Of a stretch of DNA of 64,000 nt, positions 1 through 8,329 are shown piece by piece. Both the position numbers and the translations under genes were made by a program. The DNA is from Amycolatopsis sp. WAC 01376 (GTDB lineage Bacteria > Actinomycetota > Actinomycetes > Mycobacteriales > Pseudonocardiaceae): NCBI RefSeq assembly GCF_003947415.1, contig NZ_QHKL01000010.1:62001-126000 (forward strand). The letters are read 5' to 3'. The notes below the pieces were generated by a model. That model made no database searches. It worked only from the letters and a program-made list of their open reading frames with translations, and had not been told where the DNA came from. The first letter of the stretch is position 1. Each line of letters begins with the position of its first letter.

Positions 1-362
1 GCGACTACGCCGAGGTCCGGGCCGACGGCAAGGTCACGCGCAAGATCGCGCGTGCCGCGCTGGAGGTCTACGACGTCGACGAACTCGGCCTCGACAGGCT
101 CGACCGCGCGGTGCTCACCGCGCTGGTCCGCTCCTTCGGCGGCGGCCCGGTCGGCGTGTCCACGCTGGCCGTCGCGGTGGGGGAAGAACCGACCACCGTC
201 GAAGAGGTGTGTGAGCCTTACCTGGTCCGCGCCGGTATGCTCGCCCGCACTCCTCGCGGCCGGGTCGCCACAGCGGCCGCCTGGGAGCACCTCGGCCTGC
301 CGGCCCCGGCCGGTGCCACCCGTGGCGAGCAGGGCGGACCGAGCCTGTTCGACCAGGACTGA
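1..362 (+). CDS. ruvB: Holliday junction helicase RuvB, C-terminal part
   Basis: Only the last ~119 codons are present; the gene enters from the left edge in frame 3 and ends with TGA at 360-362. The reading frame gives the RuvB C-terminal winged-helix region, including YDVDELGLDRLDR, LVRSFGGGPVGV and the ending GGPSLFDQD. RuvB is the hexameric AAA+ motor that drives branch migration with RuvA during recombination. In the sequence only the DNA-binding C-terminal domain is visible; the Walker motifs lie outside the window. The order ruvB-yajC-secD-secF is common in actinobacteria and supports the call. Confidence 0.93.
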   Translation, partial: DYAEVRADGKVTRKIARAALEVYDVDELGLDRLDRAVLTALVRSFGGGPVGVSTLAVAVGEEPTTVEEVCEPYLVRAGMLARTPRGRVATAAAWEHLGLPAPAGATRGEQGGPSLFDQD

Positions 363-508
363 CCGGACCGTTCACGCGGCCCGAGGCCCGCGGTGACGAC
401 GGGTGGTGGTGGAGTTTCCGCTGGCACCTGGCACACTCGGAGAGAGCACACCCCGCCAAATCGGACAAAACAAGCGCACCGCGCGGCGTCCGCTCGAAAT
501 GGAGAATC

Positions 509-916
509 ATGAACCAGTTATTGCTGCCGCTGCTCCTGATGCTCGTTGTGGCGATTCCGCTCGTCATGGGCACCCGTAAGCAGAAGAAGGCGGCGGCAGC
601 GCAGCAGGAGCTGCTCTCGAGCCTGGCTCCCGGTGACCGGGTGATGACCACCTCCGGTCTCTACGCGTCTGTCGCCGACGCTTCCGCCGACACCACGATC
701 GACCTCGAGATCGCTCCCGGTGTCGTGACGACCTGGCTGCGTCAGGCCGTCCGCGAGAAGGTCGCACCGGTCGTCGAGACTGACGTAGACGACGCCGACA
801 CGATTGACGACGAGGCCGTCGTCGAGGAGCCGGTCGTCGAGTCGAAGGACGACGAGCGCGTCGAGGAGAAGTCCGGCGCGCAGATCGCTCCTCCGCTGGA
901 GCACGGCAAGAAGTAG
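509..916 (+). CDS. yajC: Sec translocon accessory subunit YajC
   Basis: Codes for 135 residues. An N-terminal hydrophobic helix (about residues 3-20, LLLPLLLMLVVAIPLVM) is followed by basic residues (GTRKQKKA) and the YajC core with LAPGDRVMTTSGLYASV. The C-terminal third (about residues 85-135) is a highly acidic tail rich in Asp, Glu and Val, common in actinobacterial YajC and poorly conserved. YajC is a small single-pass membrane protein that associates with SecDF. The ATG at 509 follows a GGAG ribosome site at 501-504. It stands 146 bp after ruvB and 232 bp before secD. Confidence 0.93.
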   Translation: MNQLLLPLLLMLVVAIPLVMGTRKQKKAAAAQQELLSSLAPGDRVMTTSGLYASVADASADTTIDLEIAPGVVTTWLRQAVREKVAPVVETDVDDADTIDDEAVVEEPVVESKDDERVEEKSGAQIAPPLEHGKK

Positions 917-974
917 AGGTTGTAAGGCCATCCCCGACACCAGACTTTCGTAGGTGCGGGGCCAACGCCGGGCT

Positions 975-1008
975 CACGCAGCACCGAGTAGTGTCTCGGT
1001 GCTGCGTG
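975..1008 (+). terminator. Perfect 14-bp hairpin between yajC and secD
   Basis: Arms CACGCAGCACCGAG (975-988) and CTCGGTGCTGCGTG (995-1008) are exact reverse complements around a TAGTGT loop. There is no T-run after it, which is usual for strong hairpins in high-GC actinobacteria. It may end or attenuate yajC transcription before secD, or act as an mRNA-stability element. Function is inferred from structure and position only. Confidence 0.6.
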
Positions 1009-1148
1009 CGTGTCCGTCGTCATAGTCGTGCCCGTTCACCGGGCATCGTCATCGAGGCAGGTTCGCGGTACCACCGGACTCCCGTCCGGTGTGTGAACAG
1101 CCAAGTCCATTGGGGAACACCCAGTCCGTTCGAGGAGACCGAAGCACA

Positions 1149-2855
1149 GTGGCCGCACCGGCCGGGCATCTCCGCCCGGGACGCTATCTCGCCTTCTTCG
1201 CCCTGATCCTGGTGGCGCTGTACGCCCTGGTGTTCTTCACCGGTAGCGGAAAGCCGACGCCGAAGCTCGGCATCGACCTGCAAGGCGGCACGAGGGTTAC
1301 GCTGACCGCCCGCAACCCCGACGGCGGCGACCCTCCGCGGGAGTCCCTCGAACAGGCCCGCTCGATCATCGAGCGCCGGGTCAACGGTATCGGCGTCAGC
1401 GGCACCGAGGTCGTCCTCGACGGCAGCAACGTCGTGATCACCGTCCCCGGCGAGCAGGGCGACCAGGCCAAGGCCCTTGGCAAGACCGCGAAGCTGGGCT
1501 TCCGGAAGGTCGTGACGTCGCAGCCGGTGACCCCGGTTCCGCAGCCGTCGGCCCCGCCCGCTTCGGGCACGCCGTCTTCGGCCTCGCCGACGACGTCGGG
1601 CGCCCCCGGCGCGAGCGCTCCACCGAGCAGCCCGGCCAACGGCGGCGGTGGCGCGGTCGGCGCGCCGCGGCAGCAGCCGGACGAGAACGCGGACGAGAAG
1701 ACCAAGAGGGAGATCGAGGAAGCCCGGAACCTCCGGCAGAACCCCGATCTGCTGTCGACGGACCAGGCGAAGCAGGCCGCGGCCGCCGAGAAGGCCTTCG
1801 CGGCGCTCAACTGCGACCCCAAGGTGTCGGACCCGCTGGTCGGCAACGACCTCACCGACAAGCCACTGGTCGCCTGCGGTGACAAGAACACGATGAAGTA
1901 CCTGCTGGAGCCGGAGTTCCTTCCCGGAACGCAGATCTCCGACGCCTCCTCGGCCTACGACACCCAGAACTCCCAGTGGGTCGTCAACCTGAACTTCAAG
2001 AGCGAGGGTTCCCAGATCTGGGGCGACTTCACCTCGAAGAACACCCAGAAGCAGGCGGCGTTCGTCCTCGACACGCAGGTCGTCTCCGCGCCGACCATCC
2101 AGTCCGCGATCCTCGGCGGTCAGACGCAGATCACCGGCCGGTTCAGCCAGACCGAGGCGAAGGACCTGGCGGATGTGCTGAAGTACGGTTCGCTGCCGCT
2201 GTCGTTCGAGTCCTCGGACGCGACCACGGTGTCCGCGACGCTGGGTCTCGCGTCGCTGCAGGCGGGCCTCATCGCCGGCGGTATCGGCCTGCTGGCCGTG
2301 TTCATCTACTGCATGTTCTATTACCGGCTGCTCGGCCTGCTGACGATTCTGTCGCTCGGCTTGTCGTTCGCGATCGTGTACGGGGTCCTGGTGCTGCTGG
2401 GGCGGTGGATCGGGTACACCCTCGACCTCGCCGGCGTGGCGGGCCTGATCATCGCGATCGGTATCACCGCGGACTCGTTCGTCATCTACTTCGAACGATT
2501 GAAGGACGAGATCCGCGAAGGCAGAACCTTCCGATCCGCGGTACCGCGCGGCTGGTCCCGTGCCCAGCGCACGATTCTCGCGGCGGACGCGGTCAGCTTC
2601 CTCGCCGCGGCGGTCCTCTACCTGCTGGCCGTCGGTGACGTGAAGGGCTTCGCGTTCACTCTCGGCATGTCGACGGTGCTCGACCTCGTCGTGGTCTACC
2701 TCGTGACGCATCCGCTGGTCGCGATGGTCTCCCGGTCGAAGTCGAAGTTCCTGTCCAACCCCAAGAATCTCGGCCTCGGCGCCGTGCAGCAGCTGGGCTC
2801 GGAGCGCAAGGCGGCCCGTCCCGCCACCGGTCGCCCGAACGTCAAGGAGGCGTGA
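1149..2855 (+). CDS. secD: Protein translocase subunit SecD
   Basis: 568 residues from the chosen GTG at 1149, preceded by GAGGAG at 1132-1137; the open frame continues upstream to 1089 but without a comparable ribosome site. One N-terminal membrane helix (GRYLAFFALILVALYALVFF) leads to the family signature KLGIDLQGGTRVTL, the large periplasmic region and then five more membrane helices in the last third (for example LGLASLQAGLIAGGIGLLA, and the GIAIGITADSF-like segment). SecD with SecF uses the proton-motive force to pull secreted proteins out of SecYEG. A low-complexity Pro/Ser/Ala/Gly insert lies at about residues 125-180, a feature of actinobacterial SecD. The stop codon falls three bases before the chosen secF start. 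Confidence 0.95.
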   Translation: MAAPAGHLRPGRYLAFFALILVALYALVFFTGSGKPTPKLGIDLQGGTRVTLTARNPDGGDPPRESLEQARSIIERRVNGIGVSGTEVVLDGSNVVITVPGEQGDQAKALGKTAKLGFRKVVTSQPVTPVPQPSAPPASGTPSSASPTTSGAPGASAPPSSPANGGGGAVGAPRQQPDENADEKTKREIEEARNLRQNPDLLSTDQAKQAAAAEKAFAALNCDPKVSDPLVGNDLTDKPLVACGDKNTMKYLLEPEFLPGTQISDASSAYDTQNSQWVVNLNFKSEGSQIWGDFTSKNTQKQAAFVLDTQVVSAPTIQSAILGGQTQITGRFSQTEAKDLADVLKYGSLPLSFESSDATTVSATLGLASLQAGLIAGGIGLLAVFIYCMFYYRLLGLLTILSLGLSFAIVYGVLVLLGRWIGYTLDLAGVAGLIIAIGITADSFVIYFERLKDEIREGRTFRSAVPRGWSRAQRTILAADAVSFLAAAVLYLLAVGDVKGFAFTLGMSTVLDLVVVYLVTHPLVAMVSRSKSKFLSNPKNLGLGAVQQLGSERKAARPATGRPNVKEA

Positions 2856-2857
2856 CC

Positions 2858-4057
2858 GTGGTCGACGAGAAGAACACCACCGAGACCAAACGCGAGAGCG
2901 TCTTCCACCGGATGTACGTGGGCAGCGGCGTGTTCAACGTCGTCGGCGTCCGCAAGCGCTGGTACCTCTTCTTCGGCGCGCTGGTGCTGGTGTGCATCGC
3001 GTCGATGGGGGTCAAGGGCTTCAACTTCGGCATCGACTTCGAAGGCGGCACCCAGATCCAGCTGCCCGCCAACGGCAAGAGCGGGCAGATCACCGAAGAG
3101 CGGGCCAAGGAGGTCTTCGCCTCCTCGCTTGGCAAGCCCGCCGACGAGGCGCAGAAGGTCGGCAGCGGCGTCTCGTCGACCATCCAGCTCCGTTCGGACA
3201 CCTTGGACGCGGCCGAGGTCGCCAAGGTGAAGCAGGCCCTGTTCCAGGAACTGGGGCCGATCGGGACCTCCGGCCAGCCGAGTGTCCAGGCGATCAGTGA
3301 CAGCGCGGTGAGCGCGTCCTGGGGCGGGGAGATCTCCCGGCAGGCGCTGATCGCGCTCGCGGTCTTCCTGCTGGCGGTGACGCTGTTCCTGGCGTTGTAC
3401 TTCGACCCCCGGATGGCGGCCGCGGCACTGGTCACCCTGCTGAACGACATCGTGGTGACGGCGGGTGTGTACTCGCTGATCGGTTTCGAGGTCACGCCGG
3501 CGACGGTGATCGGTCTGCTGACGATCCTCGGGTTCTCGCTGTACGACACGGTGGTGGTGTTCGACAAGGTCCGCGAGAACACGCGTGGCCTGCTCGGCCT
3601 GACCCGCCGGACCTACGCGGAAGCGGCGAACCTGGCGTTGAACCAGACGCTGATGCGTTCGTTCAACACCTCGTTGATCGCGGCGCTGCCGATCCTCGGC
3701 TTGCTGGTGATCGGCTACCTCCTGCTCGGCTCCGGCACCCTGCAGGAGCTCGCGCTCGTGCAGCTCACCGGCACCGTGGTCGGCGTGCTGTCGTCGGTCG
3801 CGCTGGCGACCCCGCTGCTGGTCGACTTCAAGATGCGTGACCCGAAGTACCGGCAGCAGGCCGATCGGGTCGCGTCGCGACGCGCGAACCAGGCCCGCAA
3901 GGCCGCCGCGGAGCGCGACGACGACTTCGATCCGGCCGACGAGGACTCGCTGGCCGCCGAACTCCGCAAGGAGAGGGCGTACGCCGCCGCGGCGAGCGTG
4001 CCCGCCCGGAACCAGAAGGCCCACAAGGGCCGCCCGTCGGGCAAGCGGAAGAAGTAA
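2858..4057 (+). CDS. secF: Protein translocase subunit SecF
   Basis: 399 residues from GTG 2858. AAGGAGG at 2844-2850 is seven bases before this GTG, while the alternative GTG at 2852 (overlapping the secD stop) is only one base away, so 2858 is preferred. Six membrane helices with the SecF signature FNFGIDFEGGTQIQL and the later segment TILGFSLYDTVVVFDKVREN. The C-terminus is basic and Ala-rich, ending PSGKRKK. It forms the SecDF accessory complex with the gene just upstream and is translationally close-coupled to it. Confidence 0.95.
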   Translation: MVDEKNTTETKRESVFHRMYVGSGVFNVVGVRKRWYLFFGALVLVCIASMGVKGFNFGIDFEGGTQIQLPANGKSGQITEERAKEVFASSLGKPADEAQKVGSGVSSTIQLRSDTLDAAEVAKVKQALFQELGPIGTSGQPSVQAISDSAVSASWGGEISRQALIALAVFLLAVTLFLALYFDPRMAAAALVTLLNDIVVTAGVYSLIGFEVTPATVIGLLTILGFSLYDTVVVFDKVRENTRGLLGLTRRTYAEAANLALNQTLMRSFNTSLIAALPILGLLVIGYLLLGSGTLQELALVQLTGTVVGVLSSVALATPLLVDFKMRDPKYRQQADRVASRRANQARKAAAERDDDFDPADEDSLAAELRKERAYAAAASVPARNQKAHKGRPSGKRKK

Positions 4058-4069
4058 TCCCGGCCGTCA

Positions 4070-4128
4070 AACGCTAGGAAAGGTCCTTTCATTGCAAAAT
4101 TTGCAATGAAAGGACCTTTCCTAGCGTT
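4070..4128. repeat. 59-bp perfect palindrome, member of TGAAGG hairpin family
   Basis: Two 29-bp arms are exact reverse complements about a single central A at 4099. Arms contain ATGAAAGGACCTTTCC, a variant of the TGAAGGNCCCCTT core seen in seven other intergenic hairpins of this window. It lies 13 bp after secF and 37 bp before apt, so it can end secF transcription. Because it is symmetric it could act on either strand. Confidence 0.9.
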
Positions 4129-4164
4129 CAGGGACCGGAAGCACGACTGGAGAGCAGGAAGCAC

Positions 4165-4683
4165 ATGGAGCTGGACAAGGCACTCGACCTGATCGCCGAC
4201 GTGCCGGACTTCCCGGAACCCGGCGTGCTGTTCCGGGACCTGAGTCCGCTGTTCGCCGACGCGGCGGGCTTCAAGGCGGTCACCGACGCGCTGGCCGCCA
4301 CCGTCGATCCCGACGTCGACCTGCTGGCAGGAGTCGAAGCGCGCGGGTTCCTGCTCGCCGCCGCCGTCGGTTACTCCCGCGGTCTCGGCGTGGCGTTGAT
4401 CCGCAAACCCGGCAAGCTGCCCAGGGTCGCGGGCCGGGTCGATTACACGCTGGAGTACGGCACCGCGACCGTCGAGCTCCCCGAAGGCGTCGTCGCGCCT
4501 GGTCAGCGTGTCGCGGTCCTCGACGACGTGCTCGCCACCGGTGGCACGGTCGCGGCCACCTGCAAACTGCTGGAAGACGCGAAAGCGCAGGTCACCGGCG
4601 TGTCGGTGGTCATGGAACTCGCCGGGCTCGGCGGTCGTTCCGTGCTTGAAGGGCGTCGTGTGGAGGCCCTCCGGGTGTGTTGA
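4165..4683 (+). CDS. apt: Adenine phosphoribosyltransferase
   Basis: 172 residues, the usual length. The enzyme salvages adenine plus PRPP to AMP in the cytoplasm. The PRPP-binding motif VAVLDDVLATGGT is intact at about residues 114-126, and the family segments DFPEPGVLFRDLSPLF and AGVEARGFLLAAAVGYSRG (substrate loop) are present. The ATG at 4165 is preceded by AGAGCAGGAAG. Its position between secF and the (p)ppGpp synthetase is a standard actinobacterial arrangement; 78 bp separate its stop from the next start. Confidence 0.95.
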   Translation: MELDKALDLIADVPDFPEPGVLFRDLSPLFADAAGFKAVTDALAATVDPDVDLLAGVEARGFLLAAAVGYSRGLGVALIRKPGKLPRVAGRVDYTLEYGTATVELPEGVVAPGQRVAVLDDVLATGGTVAATCKLLEDAKAQVTGVSVVMELAGLGGRSVLEGRRVEALRVC

Positions 4684-4761
4684 GCGGGCGTCCTCAGTGT
4701 GCCGCTAGGAGGAGCGGCTACGCTTGACGTCCGAAGGCCGCACGAAGCGCAGGAGGTGCGG

Positions 4762-7092
4762 GTGAGCCAAGAGCTCGATGCCGCGGTGTCCTCGAAGGAC
4801 GGCACCGAGCAGAACGGTGCGACGCGACAGGGGGCCGCGCCGACACCGTCCGCGACGCGCCGTGTCCGTGCCCGTCTCGCCCGCCGGATCACCGCCCAGC
4901 GCGCCGCGCCGGTCAAGCAGGTACTCGAGCCGCTCGCCGTCATCCACCGCGAACTGCATCCGAACGCCGACCTCGCACAGCTCCAGCGCGCCTACGACGT
5001 CGCCGAAGAGCTCCACCGGGAGCAGCGGCGCAAGTCCGGCGACCCGTACATCACGCATCCGCTCGCGGTCGCGACCATTCTCGCCGAACTCGGCATGGAC
5101 ACCACGACGCTGGTCGCCGCGCTGCTGCACGACACCGTCGAGGACACCGGCTATTCGCTGGAGAGCCTGAAAGCGGACTTCGGTGAGAAGGTCGGCGAGC
5201 TCGTCGACGGCGTCACTAAACTGGACAAGGTCAAGCTCGGCACGGCGGCCGAGGCCGAGACCATCCGCAAGATGGTCATCGCGATGGCGCGGGACCCGCG
5301 CGTGCTGGTCATCAAGCTGGCCGACCGGCTGCACAACATGCGCACGATGCGCTTCCTGCCGCCCGAGAAGCAGGCCCGCAAGGCGCGCGAGACCCTCGAG
5401 GTCCTCGCCCCGCTGGCGCACCGGCTCGGTATGGCGACGGTCAAATGGGAGCTGGAGGACCTGGCGTTCGCCATCCTGCAGCCGAAGAAGTACGACGAGA
5501 TCGTCCGGCTGGTCGCCGATCGCGCGCCCTCGCGGGACACGTACCTGCGCTCGGTGATCACCGAGCTGACCGGCAACCTCGAAGGCTCGCGGATCACCGC
5601 CAAGGTCGAGGGCAGGCCGAAGCACTACTACTCGATCCACCAGAAGATGATCGTCCGCGGCCGCGACCTCGACGACATCCACGACCTGGTGGGCGTGCGG
5701 ATCCTGGTCGAGGACGTCCGTGACTGCTACGCCGCGATGGGTGTCGTCCACGCACTGTGGCAGCCGGTCCCCGGCCGGTTCAAGGACTACATCGCGCAGC
5801 CGCGGTTCGGCGTCTACCAGTCGTTGCACACCACGGTGATCGGGCCGGACGGCAAACCGCTGGAAGTCCAGATCCGCACCTACGAGATGCACCGCACCGC
5901 CGAGTACGGCATCGCCGCGCACTGGCGGTACAAGGAGACCAAGGGCACCCACAACGGGAATGCCGTGGACGTCGACGAGATGGCGTGGATGCGCCAGCTC
6001 CTCGACTGGCAGCGTGAGGCCGCGGACCCAGGCGACTTCCTGGAGTCGCTCCGCTACGAGCTCGCCTCGCGCGAGATCTTCGTGTTCACGCCCAAGGGTG
6101 ACGTGATCACGCTGCCGGTCGATTCGACGCCGGTCGACTTCGCCTACGCCGTGCACACCGAGGTCGGGCATCGCTGTATCGGCGCCCGCGTCAACGGCAG
6201 GCTCGTCGCGCTCGAGCGCAAGCTGGAGAACGGCGAGGTCATCGAGATCTTCACCTCGAAGGCCGAGACGGCGGGGCCGAGCCGCGACTGGCTGCAGTTC
6301 GCCGGTTCGCCCAAGGCCCGCGCGAAGATCCGGCAGTGGTTCGCCAAGGAACGCCGCGACGAGGCGATCGAAGGCGGCAAGGAGGCCATCACCAAGGAGG
6401 TCCGCAAGGTCGGCCTCCCGATCCAGCGGCTGGTCTCCGCCGAGTCGATGGGCGCGGTCGCCACCGAACTCCGGCACCCCGACATCAGTTCGCTGTACGC
6501 CGCCGTCGGCGAGGGCCACACCAGCGCGAAGCACGTCGTGCAACGCCTGGTCGCGCTCATCGGCGGGGTCGACGAGGCGGAGGAGGAGCTCGCCGAGCGC
6601 GCGACCCCGTCCACCGTCACCCGCCGCCGCGGCTCGAACGACGTCGGTGTCGTGGTGAAGGGCGCCAGCGACGTCTGGGCCAAACTCGCCCGCTGCTGCA
6701 CGCCGGTGCCAGGCGACGAGATCCTCGGTTTCGTCACGCGTGGCGGCGGTGTCAGCGTCCACCGGACCGACTGCACCAACGCCGACGACCTGACAGCGCA
6801 GCCCGAACGGCTGGTCGAGGTCGAGTGGGCGCCGTCGGCCTCGTCGGTGTTCCTCGTCGCGATCCAGGTCGAGGCGCTGGACCGGCACCGTCTGCTCTCG
6901 GACGTCACCAAGGTGCTTGCGGACGAGAAGGTCAACATCCTGTCCGCGTCGGTGACGACGTCTCGCGACAGGGTCGCGGTCAGCCGGTTCTCGTTCGAGA
7001 TGGGCGACCCGAAGCACCTCGGCCACGTGCTGAAGGTGGTCCGGGGCGTCGAGGGCGTTTACGACGTGTATCGGGTCACTTCGGCTTCGTGA
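4762..7092 (+). CDS. rel: Bifunctional (p)ppGpp synthetase/hydrolase
   Basis: 776 residues from GTG 4762, chosen because AGGAGG at 4751-4756 precedes it by five bases; the frame is open from 4699. Domains in order: HD hydrolase (HPLAVATILAELGMDTTTL, then ALLHDTVEDT), synthetase (RGRDLDDIHDLVGVRILV, GVYQSLHTTVIGPDGKPLEV, then the EYGIAAHWRYKE segment), TGS (IFVFTPKGDVITLPVDSTPV), a conserved-Cys region (LARCCTPVPGDEILGFVTRG) and a C-terminal ACT domain. Both HD and synthetase motifs look intact, so it should make and degrade (p)ppGpp, as expected for the single long RSH protein of actinobacteria. It controls the stringent response, a known trigger for antibiotic production in relatives. Confidence 0.95.
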   Translation: MSQELDAAVSSKDGTEQNGATRQGAAPTPSATRRVRARLARRITAQRAAPVKQVLEPLAVIHRELHPNADLAQLQRAYDVAEELHREQRRKSGDPYITHPLAVATILAELGMDTTTLVAALLHDTVEDTGYSLESLKADFGEKVGELVDGVTKLDKVKLGTAAEAETIRKMVIAMARDPRVLVIKLADRLHNMRTMRFLPPEKQARKARETLEVLAPLAHRLGMATVKWELEDLAFAILQPKKYDEIVRLVADRAPSRDTYLRSVITELTGNLEGSRITAKVEGRPKHYYSIHQKMIVRGRDLDDIHDLVGVRILVEDVRDCYAAMGVVHALWQPVPGRFKDYIAQPRFGVYQSLHTTVIGPDGKPLEVQIRTYEMHRTAEYGIAAHWRYKETKGTHNGNAVDVDEMAWMRQLLDWQREAADPGDFLESLRYELASREIFVFTPKGDVITLPVDSTPVDFAYAVHTEVGHRCIGARVNGRLVALERKLENGEVIEIFTSKAETAGPSRDWLQFAGSPKARAKIRQWFAKERRDEAIEGGKEAITKEVRKVGLPIQRLVSAESMGAVATELRHPDISSLYAAVGEGHTSAKHVVQRLVALIGGVDEAEEELAERATPSTVTRRRGSNDVGVVVKGASDVWAKLARCCTPVPGDEILGFVTRGGGVSVHRTDCTNADDLTAQPERLVEVEWAPSASSVFLVAIQVEALDRHRLLSDVTKVLADEKVNILSASVTTSRDRVAVSRFSFEMGDPKHLGHVLKVVRGVEGVYDVYRVTSAS

Positions 7093-7123
7093 CCACCGGT
7101 GGGCCCCGGATAGGGTTCAGGAC

Positions 7124-7903
7124 ATGACTGACGGGTTCGAGTTCACTCGCGACGGCGAGGTCGCGCGGCTGACGTTCACCAGGCCGGAGAAGATGAACGC
7201 GATCACCTACGGGATGTGGGCGGCGATCCCGGACGTGGTGGCGCGGGTGGAGGCGGACCCGGCGATCAAGGTCCTCGTGCTGACCGGCGCGGGTGCGCAT
7301 TTCTCGGCGGGCGCGGACATCAGCGAGTTCCGTGACCTGCGGTCCACCGCCGAGGCGGCCGAGACCTACGACAAGGCCGTCGACGGTGCCGTGGCGGCGC
7401 TGACCGCGTCGCGGAAGCCGACGGTGGCGATGATCCAGGGGAACTGCATCGGCGGCGGTTGTCAGCTCTCGGTCGCCTGCGACTTCCGTTTCGCCGCCGA
7501 GGGTGCACGGTTCGGCATCACGCCGGCGAAGCTCGGGATCGTCTACCACTTCGACTCGACACGGCAGCTGGTCTCGTTGGTCGGCCCCGCGAACGCGAAG
7601 TACTTCCTGCTCTCGGGTGAGCTCGTCGACGCGCGGCGGGCACGGGAGATCGGGCTGCTCAACGACGTCTTCCCTGCCGGTGAGCTGGAGGCCTCGACGG
7701 CGAAGTTCGTCGAGACGCTGGCTTCGCGTTCTCAGGCGTCGGTGCGCGGGATGAACCGCATCATCGAGAAGATCGTTGCCGGGCAAGAGGAATCCGACGC
7801 CGAAGTGGACGAGATCCGGCTCGGTGCCCTGCACGGCGAGGACTACGCCGAGGGTGTGGCCGCGTTCCTGGCGCGGAGGCCGCCGAAGTTCACCTACCGC
7901 TGA
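7124..7903 (+). CDS. Enoyl-CoA hydratase/isomerase (crotonase) family protein
   Basis: 259 residues with a full crotonase fold: oxyanion-hole segments HFSAGADISEF and GNCIGGGCQLSVACD, and the C-terminal family region. By hand alignment with rat enoyl-CoA hydratase, the two catalytic glutamates are replaced: the E144 position is Gln114 and the E164 region reads FGITPAKLG, with Pro134 at the aligned site. A classical hydratase reaction is therefore unlikely; isomerase, decarboxylase, thioesterase or other crotonase chemistry is possible. The gene starts 31 bp after rel and stands before the megasynthase locus, but a role in that pathway is not shown. Confidence 0.85.
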   Translation: MTDGFEFTRDGEVARLTFTRPEKMNAITYGMWAAIPDVVARVEADPAIKVLVLTGAGAHFSAGADISEFRDLRSTAEAAETYDKAVDGAVAALTASRKPTVAMIQGNCIGGGCQLSVACDFRFAAEGARFGITPAKLGIVYHFDSTRQLVSLVGPANAKYFLLSGELVDARRAREIGLLNDVFPAGELEASTAKFVETLASRSQASVRGMNRIIEKIVAGQEESDAEVDEIRLGALHGEDYAEGVAAFLARRPPKFTYR

Positions 7904-8057
7904 GGCCCGTTGGTCGTACTGCGTAGCCGGCCGGTCACCGCTCGACGAATGAGCGTCCGTTCGGCGGGAACCGGGCGAGGCAAACGGCATAATCACGGAT
8001 TCCGATGGAGTAGTTCTCGTCGCCGTGCCGCTTTGCTTTCACTCGGCGTGCTCGATT

Positions 8058-8113
8058 GAATTCGAGCCGTTCGGAGGCGGTGTCCGCTGTTGACGAGGTG
8101 AATTCGGGCCGTT
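8058..8113. repeat. Pair of 14-bp direct repeats in promoter region
   Basis: GAATTCGAGCCGTT at 8058-8071 recurs as GAATTCGGGCCGTT at 8100-8113 with one mismatch. The spacing is 42 bp, about four helical turns, so both copies face the same side of the helix. The second copy lies between and touches the -35 and -10 elements of the promoter candidate, which suggests an operator for an unidentified regulator. The role is inferred. Confidence 0.5.
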
Positions 8114-8118
8114 ATTCT
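8090..8118 (+). promoter_or_regulatory. Sigma-70-type promoter candidate for exporter-megasynthase operon
   Basis: TTGACG (8090-8095), a 17-base spacer and TATTCT (8113-8118) match the actinobacterial housekeeping pattern TTGACN-N17-TANNNT. A start near 8125 would give a leader of about 205 bases before the exporter ATG at 8330. It is the best match in the gap. Confidence 0.5.
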
Positions 8119-8329
8119 CGCCGAGATGGGAAAACTGGGGAAGTAAAGCGGCCGGCGTGCCTCGGCGCGTCTCTGCGGGGAAACGTTATTTCTTTTTCTG
8201 TCCATGGTCGAACTTTCGGCTTCAGTGGTCGTTTTCACGGTGCGACCGTGTCTTTTGTGCGCTCATCAGCGTCAACCGCACTGATTCACGTAGCGCCCGA
8301 CCGGCTCCGGAAAACGATCAGGGGATTCG

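Larger units (their letters stand above)
7904..8329. other. 426-bp intergenic leader of the megasynthase locus
   Basis: No convincing gene. It is clearly less GC-rich than its surroundings (several T-rich runs near 8185-8260). It holds the promoter candidate and the 14-bp direct repeats listed separately, followed by a leader of about 200 bases before the exporter start. The open frames crossing it on both strands lack ribosome sites and run into the exporter gene antisense or out of frame. Confidence 0.6.

Noticed and set aside
1020..2711. 563-codon minus-strand frame opposite secD, and similar long antisense frames over rel, the megasynthase, frc and others
   Set aside because: Arg/Asp/Gly/His-rich translations mirror the sense codon bias and carry no motifs.
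4070..4128. Insertion-sequence end or attachment site
   Set aside because: No transposase or integrase nearby, and the same arm core recurs at many gene ends, which fits the hairpin family better.
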